Of a stretch of DNA of 64,000 nt, positions 11,230-21,390 are shown piece by piece. Below the pieces are notes generated by a model, which worked only from the letters and a program-made list of their open reading frames with translations, was not told the origin of the DNA and did not search any database. Each line of letters begins with the position of its first letter. Position 1 is the first letter of the stretch. This DNA comes from Nymphaea colorata. Its lineage: Eukaryota; Streptophyta; Magnoliopsida; Nymphaeales; Nymphaeaceae. Position numbers and translations under genes: made by a program. Location of the stretch: positions 22,224,742 to 22,288,741 of the forward strand of contig NC_045141.1 in NCBI RefSeq assembly GCF_008831285.2, written 5' to 3'.

Positions 11230-12482
11230 CATTTATCAGATCCACAAGAGCTGCAAATCAAATATTTAAACATTCCGAAGAACATGAAAGAGAAAAGGAA
11301 AACAGAAATTGATCACGAGCGATCGGTGTGGTTCGCTTTCAGTTAACCATGGGTTTATATCTGGTCAGCATATGAAGGAATATATCATTGTGCAATGATG
11401 GCCAACTTTTTCTCTTCCCAAAAGCAAACAAGAAAATTTCGTTTCCTTTTTAATTATGTCTTCATTATATTTTTATGATTGAAACTGTTACACTCCTAGA
11501 AAACCGTTCACATTTTGGACCTTTCACTTCTCAGACTCAGACTGCTCAGTTTCTTTCGGATCAAAGCCATCTCAGTATCTGTTCTCTTGCCATCCTTCTC
11601 CTGGGGCTTCTTTCTCGTGTCCCTAAATCTGAAGCTGAGAACACAAAACATCCCCGTGCTTCTAGGTGGTTTTGAGATGCAGAAACAAATAATGCTGAAA
11701 TCTTCATGTTCGTAGCTTTAGAATCTCTACTTTTGTTTTATGGGAAGCAGACAACTCTTTTAACAGTCCACCGTTTGATGTTTTTCAGCTCAAAACTGAG
11801 TAACCATGAGTTTTTTTTTTTTTTTTTAAATGGCGGTGCAGCTAGAACCGTACCAGTAGCCACGGGAAAGCTCAACCACAAGCTTAAGCAAGAGTGAGAT
11901 ACCTGCAAATGGCTTTTCACATGTGCTAGAGTGAGATCCTTCACATCCATGAGCTCGAGAACAGATTTTGGTGTTGCTCCTTTCGAAACAAAGAAAGTAA
12001 ATTATTTTAGAAGAAGAAAACGAATAACTTTGATCCACAGCTTAGATATAATGAAGAAAGAAAGCTGATCAGACACCAACAGATAACAACAAGGATTCTC
12101 GATCACAATAAGGTCTCTATGTATCATCTGTGCAGGAAAATATACCGTTGGACACCAACTGCGTCATCGGCCGTTGCTGCTCGCCAAGAAACGGGAGTCC
12201 TCTTAAGCTGCAGATAACTATCAATATAATAGCCGCAGAACGAGAGGTCGGTGGCTGGCTTATTCTCATGGCCTCCTAGGAGCTCCACGGCGTGAACGAA
12301 ACGGGCGTGGAGCGAGCTCGTCCACCGCATCCGTGGCGCTCGCAGGCTGCGCTTCACCGGGAACCTCACCCCGATCCTCGATCTGAACGTACCAACGGCC
12401 GGACATGGATACGGAGGAGTGGAGGAATCCGACAGGATGGTGGCATTGAAGCTCCCGGAGGGGCGGAAGGGAAAGGAGGGCG
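9229..12482 (-). pseudogene. KAN: KANADI copy A, 5'-truncated with two lost splice donors
   Basis: Exons by homology to copy B: exon 1 remnant 12,264-12,482, exon 2 11,903-11,979, exon 3 11,070-11,115, exon 4 10,770-10,920, exon 5 9,515-9,578, exon 6 9,229-9,321. Exons 2-6 keep full reading frame and the final LEFTLGRPD motif. Exon 1 keeps the Arg-rich start of the GARP DNA-binding domain but has lost the initiator Met and about the first 100 residues. The donor after exon 1 is ATAAG where copy B has GTAAG, and the donor after exon 4 is ATGAA where copy B has GTGAA. One conserved residue also changes (MYR to MYQ at the start of exon 3). A normal KANADI protein cannot be made; an antisense or partial transcript remains possible. 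Confidence 0.9.
11155..11227. repeat. (TA)n(GA)n microsatellite in KANADI-A intron
   Basis: A TA run is followed by a GA run in the intron upstream of exon 3. Copy B has only an interrupted GA run at 29,282-29,332, so the TA part was gained or lost after duplication. Confidence 0.9.
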
Positions 12483-12829
12483 ATCACTCCTCTCGGAGGG
12501 GAGGAAGGGAAAGGAGGGCTCCTTCTGTATTGTAGAGTTTTCTTGGCTTCCGTTCGATTGCCGATCACTCCTGTCTTGATTTAGCTTCATCTTCTATTTC
12601 AATATATTGTATCCATTCGCATCTCAATATAGTTTTGCTTTTCTTTTCTTTATTGCTTCATCTTCATTTTTTATGTTGTTTGTTTCGTTTTATTTTTCCT
12701 TCCTGCATTTTCTCCCGGGCCAGTCACGTGCTCCCAAAAATGCCCTCTTGATATACATATAGGCTAATAGCTACTTATTTTTGTGTGTCGTTAAGCATTT
12801 TGTTACTAAAAGCCGTAACTAATTAGCCG

Positions 12830-14089
12830 CTTTGGAGCGTCTTGATACTAGAGCATATTTTTCACATCCAATGTGTATGTACATGTGTGTGTATGTAAAT
12901 GTGCACTCATTGTAAATGAAGACCAAAAATCTCTTATTGATGATTTTTTAAAGTCAACAAATTTTGTGTCATTGTTTTTTCTTACTCCAAATCCTTTTTG
13001 CACATTGCAGTCACATGAAAAAAGTATATTCTTTGTTGAACTTAGGAAACCATGAAACTAAAGACAAATAATAACAAAGGTTCTAACTTGTAATATTCAC
13101 TATTTGTGCATGATACCTAGTCTATCTGCCTACCATGTAGTGTTGTGCATACACAAGCATACTGCATACTTACATGCATAGTTATGTCATATTTTTACCA
13201 CACAGTGCATACAAGCATGTATTTGCATAAATGAAGATGAAAGTTAACCAGGTTTTCAGTAATTTATCATCTAGCGGAAAGTTGTTCGTTAGCTACTTGA
13301 CCTCACATATCCATTTAGCATAGTATTCTTACAAGGAGGCCACTCTGAAGTGTTTTATCTTAACATCTTGATTTTTTTTAAGATAGTAAATTCAGTGCGA
13401 TGTGGTCCTTGATTTTGAAATTCTTACAAACCATCTATTCACTCCAAGACAATCTAGGACAATTTGCTCAATAAACAATTGTAGAGATCATATCTACAGG
13501 ATTTTAGTCCATATAGAAGGTGAAGAAAGAATAGCATCAAGGAAGCAAATAGGGTCTGTAAGTAGCACTTGCTTTAACTGTTGTGCCAAGAGCAGCTCCA
13601 TAATCAACCTCCTCCTTGCATACCATAGCAAGTTCCTTATATGTTGTCATGTTTACTCATTCGCCACCCTTGTCTCATTCTGTCAATGATAAGATTGAAA
13701 GACAACTATTTTAGAGAGATTTAAAGAAAGAATCCCTGCAAGATCCATCAAAATTAATGATAAAGAAAAAAGAAAATTTTTCCACTAAAATTAGATTTAG
13801 TTTCCAATTTAGTTTCCAATTTAGTTTCTCATGTTTATTGTCACCAAGATTATAGTGTTAATGATAATGTTGAAAGGCAACCGTTCTATAGAAATTCAAA
13901 GAAAAAATCTCAGCAAATCAATCAAAATTAATGATAAAGGAAAAAAAATCTCTCTACAAAAATCAGATTTAGGTTTTCATGTTTATTGTTGCGAAGATTG
14001 TGGGAACTTCAATTATTTAAGCTCCTTCTATGCATTGTGTAACCAAGGCTCATGGTGGCCTTCCATGGTGAAAAACCATGCACGTTTAA
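12830..14089 (+). repeat. Dispersed ~1.3-kb repeat, second copy at 44,517-45,842
   Basis: This aligns in direct orientation with 44,517-45,842. Landmarks are 'atccaatgtgtatgtacatg', 'ttgcacattgcagtcacatg' and the final 'ggtgaaaaaccatgcacgtt'. This copy lacks about 100 bases present in the other. Inside, 13,690-13,850 and 13,870-13,995 are a degenerate internal tandem duplication. Both copies begin with a short exon-like piece encoding Leu-Glu-Gln-Leu-Asp-like residues, which suggests transposon-carried host sequence. Confidence 0.8.
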
Positions 14090-14201
14090 TGAGTATATGT
14101 GTTCTTGTGCAAGGTTACCTCCTGTGACAGTAGCTGCGACACTTGTAAAATGTCGGCTTGTCCCTCAGCACCTTATCATCACAATGTCTCTTAAGATCAT
14201 A

Positions 14202-14213
14202 GCTCTGATACCA
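14202..14213 (-). other. Primer-binding site for initiator tRNA-Met
   Basis: On the minus strand the sequence is TGGTATCAGAGC, the standard plant LTR-retrotransposon primer site. It directly follows a CA dinucleotide that would close the adjoining LTR. Confidence 0.8.
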
Positions 14214-14480
14214 TGATAACTTTTGAGAGGGAGATTAAAAGGAAGACAATGCACACATATTTACGTGGTTCGGATTTGTCAATCCTACATCCACGATAAG
14301 AGAATCACGCAGCCTTGCTCTATTTTCTCATTATACTTCTTTACAGATTACAATGAGTATATATAGTTCTAACACTTGTCACTATCACTCATTATGGGTG
14401 GTTATACTGCTCTGAAGGGCCTTAACATGCCCATTCTGTTTATTAACCTCGACAACAAGGCCAGAGTATGATCCCTCCCT
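14214..14480 (-). mobile_element. LTR end of a retrotransposon remnant
   Basis: Starting at the primer site, the + strand reads 'tgataacttttgagagg' and then 'acgtggttcgg...cctacatccacg', a pattern common in plant Copia LTRs. A TATA-like run lies at 14,368-14,375. No gag-pol or second LTR is visible, so this is a remnant; the right boundary is approximate. Confidence 0.6.
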
Positions 14481-14700
14481 CCATTCACTTCAAAATTGTT
14501 CCACAAGTGATCACCATATTCATATTCATCACCATTATATGGCACGCACATAACAAGGTTGCGGAGACTTGATCCAAAGTCTGTTGCTTCATACTCTTCA
14601 TATTAATTTTTTCTTTTCTTTAGTAAGGGCATGAAAAATATACAACTATATTTCATAAGGGAAGGTAAAATATAAACGTACATTTTGCTATGCAGGTAAT

Positions 14701-17011
14701 CTTTTGTTCGACGGATATTCAAGCCGGTCGGCTTGAATGGTTTTTTTTGTGAGGTTTGGCGCGGTAGATCAACCAATCTTTGCTTTCAATATAAAAAGTT
14801 GTATGTAAATGTGTCAATGAGTTCTAAGTTGCAACTGCATGCACCATTAAAAGTGTGCATTTTGAGCAAGACAAGAGAATCAAAGTCTGATGTAACCTTA
14901 AAAACTTGTCCTTGTACGGGTTGAATATCCGTCGAACATCACACTTTTAATGGTGCATGGACAAGTTTCTAAGGTTACATCAGACTTTTAAAAATTTCTG
15001 ATAATGAGTTCTAAGTTGCAACTGCATGCACCATTAAAAGTGTGCATTTTGAGCAAGACAAGAGAATCAAAGTCTGATGTAACCTTAAACACTTGTCCTT
15101 GTACGGGTTGAATATCCGTCGAACATCTTGTGACTTAAATCTTGTGACTTAAATGATGGTGTTATAATAGTCCTTAAAAATAAGAGGAGGCATTTATTGC
15201 CAGACAACTATATAATGAATTTCAGTACCACGCACTGGATTAAGGTCGACGGATGCATTTAGTTTAGAGATAAAAGGCAATAAAGCAAGGTTGGTTCTGG
15301 AATCATAACCCTTTGTCGAGAATTTCTTCATGTCCTGTCACACACCCTTTGTCCTCGATTAGCGGAAAAGTACAGGAACAAACTTAAAAGGGAAAAGAAT
15401 TCTCAGACTGCTAAAGTGGTTGGGCTAAAGTCAGCCTACATCCAGAAATCTCTCGACTCTCTGTGCGGGCAGATGAAAAAGTTGTTTATTGATATATATA
15501 GTTGAGCAAAACTTAGGCAGTTTCATCTAACGCCTTTATTTGTCTCTTCGGCAGTTTCTTCTTGAGATTCTCTCTCTGATTTTTGCATGGTCTTCCACCA
15601 CTTGCTGTATTTGATATGCCAAGGCGACAACTATGGAATGGTAATTACCATGAACATCAACAGCCATATCTGGGTTGACACCAAGTGGAAATAATACATT
15701 TCTTGAAGGCTCTTCCGGAAATATTGCAACGCATTTGCTTGCATAGCATGATGACGTAATCACCCGTCATCATTCATAACGTAGTAAAAATTGCCGTATA
15801 GTTGCGAACACTGACGATATTTTCAATTTATCGACATCTTACACTCGGATTTTGGGGTTTTATTTTCTGGTATTTCGTAAACACCACCCGTCTTAAAGAT
15901 GCTCGGTGTTTGACACGATCTTCCTGTAATAAAGCATCCTTTTTTCGTTTGAGCTTCCTGCACCACATTTTACGGAGACATTACTTGTACGACTTTGCGA
16001 GATTAGTTGTCCAAGAAAAGCTTAGCTTTTTAAACATGTCGCGAGATTTTCCTCGCCACTATTTTTCCAAGAACAAGATTTGCAGCGAAAAAGTTGTCTA
16101 GGGAAAGTAGAAAAAGTGAAAGGGAAAAGAAAGGCAGACGCATGTGCACTTATGGTGTTTGTGTCTTCATGGACGACGTACCAACCCAGATATGGCTGTT
16201 GGAAGTGCATGCCCACTTTTAAGGTATTTCTTAAGGTACTTGAGAAAGTAGGCAAGTTTGTTGTTTGAGTGCGGCTAGGGGTTTGAGCTCTTGTTGAGGC
16301 AGTGGAATAACTATGTGAGCTGGAATACATATTTTAAGAAGAAATATGATGCTTTTTTTTTTTTATCAAACCTATTCTTAGATCACAACGATTGCAAATT
16401 GTTGGGTTGAACATTCAGTCCTTCATAATATATCACCAAGAAAAGTTATTGAATATCAAAAGTCCAACAAAAGCTACATTGAAAAAAATTCAAAATTACA
16501 TGTAATGACTTAAAAATTATATAAGGTGCTCAAAACCTGAGCTAGTGGCTGCAATGCCATTCATCCATGAAGTCAATCTGGTGTTGATATTTTAATAAGT
16601 GTTCCATTTATTAACTGACATCTTGAAGATGCTTCTACGAATACATTCTCTTAATGTCATACATACATTAAACACGTAGTCTACCTGCAACCAATTTGTC
16701 TGTTTGAATATCAGAAATTTTTAAAAGTCTGATGTAACCTTAGAAACTTGTCCATGCACCATTAAAAGTGTGATGTTCGACGGATATTCAACCCATACAA
16801 GGACAAGTTTTTAAGGTTACATCAGACTTTGATTCTCTTGTCTTGCTCAAAATGCACACTTTTAATGGTGCATGCAGTTGCAACTTAGAACTCATTGACA
16901 CATTTGCATACAACTTTTTATATTGAAAGCAAAGATTGGTTGATCTACCGCGCCAAACCTCACAAAAAAAACCATTCAAGCCGACCGGCTTGAATATCCG
17001 TCGAACAAAAG
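14701..17011. mobile_element. 2.3-kb composite element with ~300-bp inverted ends
   Basis: 14,701-14,995 is the reverse complement of 16,715-17,011, both ending in 'cttttgttcgacggatattc'. Each end is itself a complete small element with its own inverted tips. A third partial unit lies at 15,003-15,125. The interior (15,130-16,710) has open frames on the minus strand, for example 15,536-15,763, that look gene-like in composition but match no family I know. It resembles two MITEs mobilising the DNA between them. Confidence 0.7.
14704..14938. mobile_element. ~235-bp MITE with TIR 'gttcgacggatattcaa'
   Basis: This is a complete unit: 'gttcgacggatattcaa' at the left and its complement 'ttgaatatccgtcgaac' at the right. 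Copies occur at 16,770-17,005 (inverted), 15,003-15,125 (3' part, direct) and 48,960-49,095 (partial, direct). Confidence 0.75.
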
Positions 17012-18299
17012 TTTCTTGTTTCAGAAAGTCCTCACTAATGAATACAGATTGGATACTTTTCTTAAATTAGTACTGAGATATTTAATTGTGAATCAAATTC
17101 ATTTAAATGGTTTTATGATTGTTAAAATTTGCGACTATGATTTTGGTATAGACCTAACATGGGGCTAACTAAAATTTACTGGCGCATTTCCTACACATAT
17201 GTTCATGGCAAGCTTGAATTTACAGGAATACTTAGCAAATAGCAGGTTTTATGGTTAAATAGTGTTTTTTTATATATTTTAAGAAAATTACAAATAACCG
17301 TGTTTATTGTCACATTACACCTGTGACGGTATAATACACGAAACACATGTCTACAAGCGACAATGTTGCCACCCATCGTCAAACAGTTTATGCATTCCAC
17401 GGTCATAGATGGAATCCCAAAACTCCAGAGTTTCCCTCCTAACATTTGAACATCAATAATTGGTTGATTTTATAAAATAATTCACAGAACATATGCTTAA
17501 TGTACCAAAAACACCAATTTATAGTAAAAAGGCTGTTGTACCGTTAATGGAAGAGATTTGTTAAAAGAAAAAAAAAATCTTAGACCGATCGATTTTTACT
17601 TAATTTCACCTTTTATCTCGCTCTAACATCTTTGTTTTTTGGTCTCTACAATCACTTTAAAAAGAAAGGCGGAACTGCATTGAAACCAGCTCAAAAATGT
17701 TCTGACATTGAAATTTTTTTTCTCTCAAAGGTAGTTTTTATTCGGGGTAAATGCTTTTTTTTTAAAATATATCTTAATGCTTTTCATTGATAAGGAGTGT
17801 GTTTCAAATTATTTTATAATCTTAAGCGGTTATTTGTAAATTTCAACCATTAGATTAGGCACTTTTAAATAAATATATCAAAGCTTGACACTTTTTTTTC
17901 ACTAAGTTTCATATTGCTTTTTGGGCCCAGATATTTATCGAAATTCTAAACCACCGATTTTTTTGGTGTAAAGAATATAAGCTAGCTAATGTTAATATAA
18001 AACGAAAAGAAACATGTTCGAAGAAAGAAAACATAAATAAAATTTTCTTGCCACCAAAGGCCTACATCTAGGGAAAGAAGAGCACTTAATTTATTTTTCC
18101 CTTTATGTCTTTTTTTTTCCAGTTTTGTTTCAACCATTAAATACATATTTATATTGAGTTAAGTTCTCAACATTAGTAAATTAAACTTATCTGCAATGGA
18201 TCCAAATAGGAATAGAAAGAAGAGTTTACTTATACCGAAAACTTGAACGACCAATTCTATACTGATATTTTGTTTTTTAATATACGTTTTTAAACTACA
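17012..18299. other. AT-rich spacer upstream of MYB
   Basis: No coding or repeat structure is recognised here. Distal promoter elements of the MYB gene could lie in it, but none can be assigned. Confidence 0.4.
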
Positions 18300-18544
18300 C
18301 TAACAAAAACAAAAACAAAAAAAAAGGCTTACAGTGCACGTCAACTTCTTCCACAACTTGGAAGTCTCTGTGTATATATATATCTTCATCTAATGGAAGA
18401 GCACAACTCGTTTTTCGTGTTCTGAAGCAGAGCTTCATCTTAGTCTATCTTGGCTAGTAGGTAACGTTCTTCATCACCACCATCGAAAGTTAAGGGAGAT
18501 CATACTTTGGCTTTCTTTTCTTGGTCTTTCTGTTTGCAGGTAAC
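18300..18544 (+). promoter_or_regulatory. MYB proximal promoter and 5' leader
   Basis: A TATA run ('tatatatatat') lies at 18,373-18,383, about 165 bases before the start codon, followed by a C/T-rich leader. The part to about 18,412 is the segment found inverted at 1-114. Confidence 0.55.
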
Positions 18545-19582
18545 ATGGGGAGATCTCCATGCTGTGATGAAAATGGACTCAAGAAAGGACCATGGACCCC
18601 TGAGGAAGACCAGAAGCTTGTGGACTACATCCAAAAGCACGGCCATGGAAGTTGGAGGGCTCTCCCGAAGCTTGCCGGGCTCAACCGGTGCGGGAAGACT
18701 TGCAGGCTTAGATGGAGCAACTACTTGAGGCCGGACATCAAGAGGGGAAATTTTACGTTTGATGAGGAGCAGACCATTTTGCATCTTCATTCTGTCCTGG
18801 GGAACAAGTAATTACTTCTATGAGCAACTTTTAAGCTTAATTTTTACCTGTTTACGAGAACAGTATGCATGTTACGAGAAATAATTCAGTTTCACTTTGT
18901 GATCGCCGGAAAAACTTGTTCCCTTTCTGTGTTGTCTAGGTGGTCTACAATTGCGACGCACTTACCAGGGTGGACGGACAACGAAATCAAGAATCACTGG
19001 AACACCCACCTGAAGAAGAAACTCATCCGGATGGGGATCGACCCAGTTACCCACAAGCCAAGACTAGACCTAAGCATGCTAACAAGTTTGCCTTCACTTG
19101 ATTAGAGTCTCAGGTTACAGACAAACGCGGCGCAACTCGCCGGAATTTACTACCTGCAAAACCTCCTTCAGGCCGTGATCAATGCCAAATCCCGTTCCCC
19201 TGCCCCTCGGATTCAATGAGCAGCCACCAATCTGCAGAACTACCAACTCGAAAACCTCCAGTCCTATGCTGATCTCCCCATGGTGCTGATCCAAGTGAAC
19301 CCAAGTTTCTGTAATCTGAAAAACGCAGAAATTCCATGTGCCTACCAGCAGAATCATGTGTATATTGACAATGGGAACGGATATATTCTTTCGCTAGACA
19401 CTCTGGCTTCATCCCCACCTGCTTATGCCAATCCCAACCAAACCAAAGACCAGTTGAACCCATCTGAAATGTCCACCAATCCCTCAACTGCAATAACGAC
19501 AACGATGACAAATTTCGACTCCTGGGGAGAACTCAATTTCGATGTTCAATCTAGTGACTGCTGGACAGAGCTCTTCAAGTAA
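18545..19582 (+). pseudogene. MYB: R2R3-MYB transcription factor, copy B, with two in-frame stops
   Basis: Exon 1 is 18,545-18,807 and exon 2 starts at 18,940 after a 132-base GT-AG intron. The protein opens [18 protein letters not shown], then R2 (about residues 14-62) and R3 (about 67-116), most like the Arabidopsis MYB9/107/93/102 group. The intron usual in R2 is absent. Frame analysis shows TAG at 19,103-19,105 (residue 143) and TGA at 19,217-19,219 (residue 181), yet the same frame then runs on to TAA at 19,580-19,582. The full length would be 301 residues. In R3 the near-invariant Arg of the PGRTDNEIKN motif is Trp (TGG, 18,971). All three lesions fit single C-to-T changes. The gene is either dead or yields a 142-residue protein with both repeats and no C-terminal region. 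Confidence 0.9.
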
Positions 19583-20611
19583 GTGCAACACTTGGCGATA
19601 AGTCAACTTATTTTCTCTTTATTGTCACAGCCAACCTGCTACATTCTCGTGGATGGAAGCATCTAACTAGCAAGGAGGAGCATCGTAACTAGAGGGCGTG
19701 ACGAACTGATGAGCAGAAGGATCAGCCCGCAACTTTCTACATGGAAAAAAGGAGTTCTGATTCGTGATATAGTTCTTTTTTTATTTACACAAACAGATTT
19801 GTGTTCAGTGGTGTGCAGGACACATGTTGTCAAGTCCACTGTAAAATATTGGCCTCATGATTTGAGATGATCTCAAACGAAACTAATGGAAACACATTAT
19901 ACTTCTACAGTTGTTCTTTGCACCACTCACATGTATAAAATTTTCAAACAAGAACAAATTGAAGTGGTTATTTTGTGTCGGATCCATGTAGACTCACCTC
20001 TTTTTCCATGTTTATTTACGTGGCGGTAGCGGGGGATATGACAGCTGGCTGTGTGGGCCACCGTCCTCTTTCCGTGTGGTGCAGCGGCTGGACGGCGGAG
20101 CTGCGTGTATACTGAAAGTTGAAGTATAACTGTTATATGTCATTTTAATTTAAGATGCTAAAAACAAAATAATATGACAGCCCTTTAGAAAGATCCACGT
20201 TATTAGCTGAAATGTTGTAATTTTGACGAGGACTCTAATGTTCCACCGTTTGCCGGTGACGACGAGCGTCGTTGTCAGCCGTTAATCATGCATTTGGGAC
20301 GGCCGGATTTGGTTCCGTGGAGCGCACAGCTGGTCCACTCGATTCAACTACCCGTGAACGGCTTCTTTCCCCATTTAATTGGATCTATTTTTGTGCTCCA
20401 TCCACCGGCAGGGACAAATATTTCGCGACCGGAAAAGGGCAAAAAAAAGAAAAGAGCCATTCGTCGGAAAATTAACTTTCTATTTTGTGAATTTCACCTT
20501 AACAATGGACCTACTTCTTCAAGCGTTATAAATATACCCGTAACTTTCGTCCGTAGTTGACGTGCAAGTAATCATCAGTCGACGAGTTTCAATGGGGTTT
20601 GATGACTTGAC

Positions 20612-20842
20612 GGGGGTGTTTAGATAATACCCACCAAAGGCTTGGTTTTGTGAAATCCATTTTTTTGAACACCTGGTTAGAAAACTACTTTTGTAAAATT
20701 GGTTTAGAGGCAAAAATTAGTTTTGCCTGAAAAACTTAAAGGAAGGCCGATTTTTCAAGCCAAGTTTTGACAAGACCCTATTTTAGGGTAAAACCAGGTT
20801 TTATCTCCCAAACCCTGGTTTCAGCACGTCATCCAAACACTC
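20612..20842. mobile_element. MITE with 'gggtgtttagat' type ends
   Basis: The left end 'gggggtgtttagat' pairs with the right end 'atccaaacactc'. The ~230-bp size and TIR resemble plant PIF/Harbinger-type MITEs. The target duplication is not clear. Confidence 0.5.
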
Positions 20843-21058
20843 TGGAAATTTGTTTTTTCGTGTGTTTGACAGTGAGTTATTTTGTTAATGTCATTAAAGA
20901 TTAAGCATGTTAATAAGGCAATAATTCAAGCGTTCCTTAAACTTAATACAAAAAAGTAAATTTATTTACCGACTGTCAAATGACCCCGAGTTACAAATCT
21001 TCACGCAAACCGGTGTCCTTTCTTGTCTCTTAATCCCGATGATATAAAATGAGATTTT

Positions 21059-21130
21059 GACAGCCCATTCAAAGATTCGGCTAAATTAATTTACGACAGC
21101 CCATTCAAAGATTCGGCTAAATTAATTGTA
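21059..21130. repeat. 36-bp perfect tandem duplication
   Basis: Two adjacent units begin 'gacagcccattcaaagattc'; they differ only in the last few bases. Confidence 0.9.
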
Positions 21131-21192
21131 AATGCAACCAACAAATTTATTTGTCTAAATGAAACCTTTAGTTAGGTTGAATTGGCCTCATC

Positions 21193-21390
21193 AAGGGCGG
21201 AGCTAGAAATTTTTTATAAAAGGGACCGAATTAAAGTTTCTAAATTTTGACATGAGACAAAATATAATTTTTCAAAATTTTTATATGTGACAAGTAAAAT
21301 TTTCTAAAATTTAGACTTATTTTTTTTTAAAAAATTTGAAGTGGGACTAGAGTCCATGCGGCCCTCCTGGCTTCCTGGCTCCACCCCTAA
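21193..21390. mobile_element. Small 'gggcggagctag' element
   Basis: It begins 'agggcggagctagaaat' and ends 'ggctccacccct', complementary tips on about 200 bases of AT-rich filler. Relatives are at 49,165-49,555 and 49,770-49,970. Such units are common in plant genomes and often arise from larger elements. Confidence 0.5.

Larger units (their letters stand above)
6427..12482. repeat. Segmental duplication, copy A of the KANADI block
   Basis: Apart from the insertion at 7,286-8,243 and small indels, this interval aligns in direct orientation with 25,548-30,585, including exons, introns and the 3' flank of KANADI. Divergence looks low and exon 2 is identical in both. The block ends inside KANADI exon 1. 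Confidence 0.9.
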
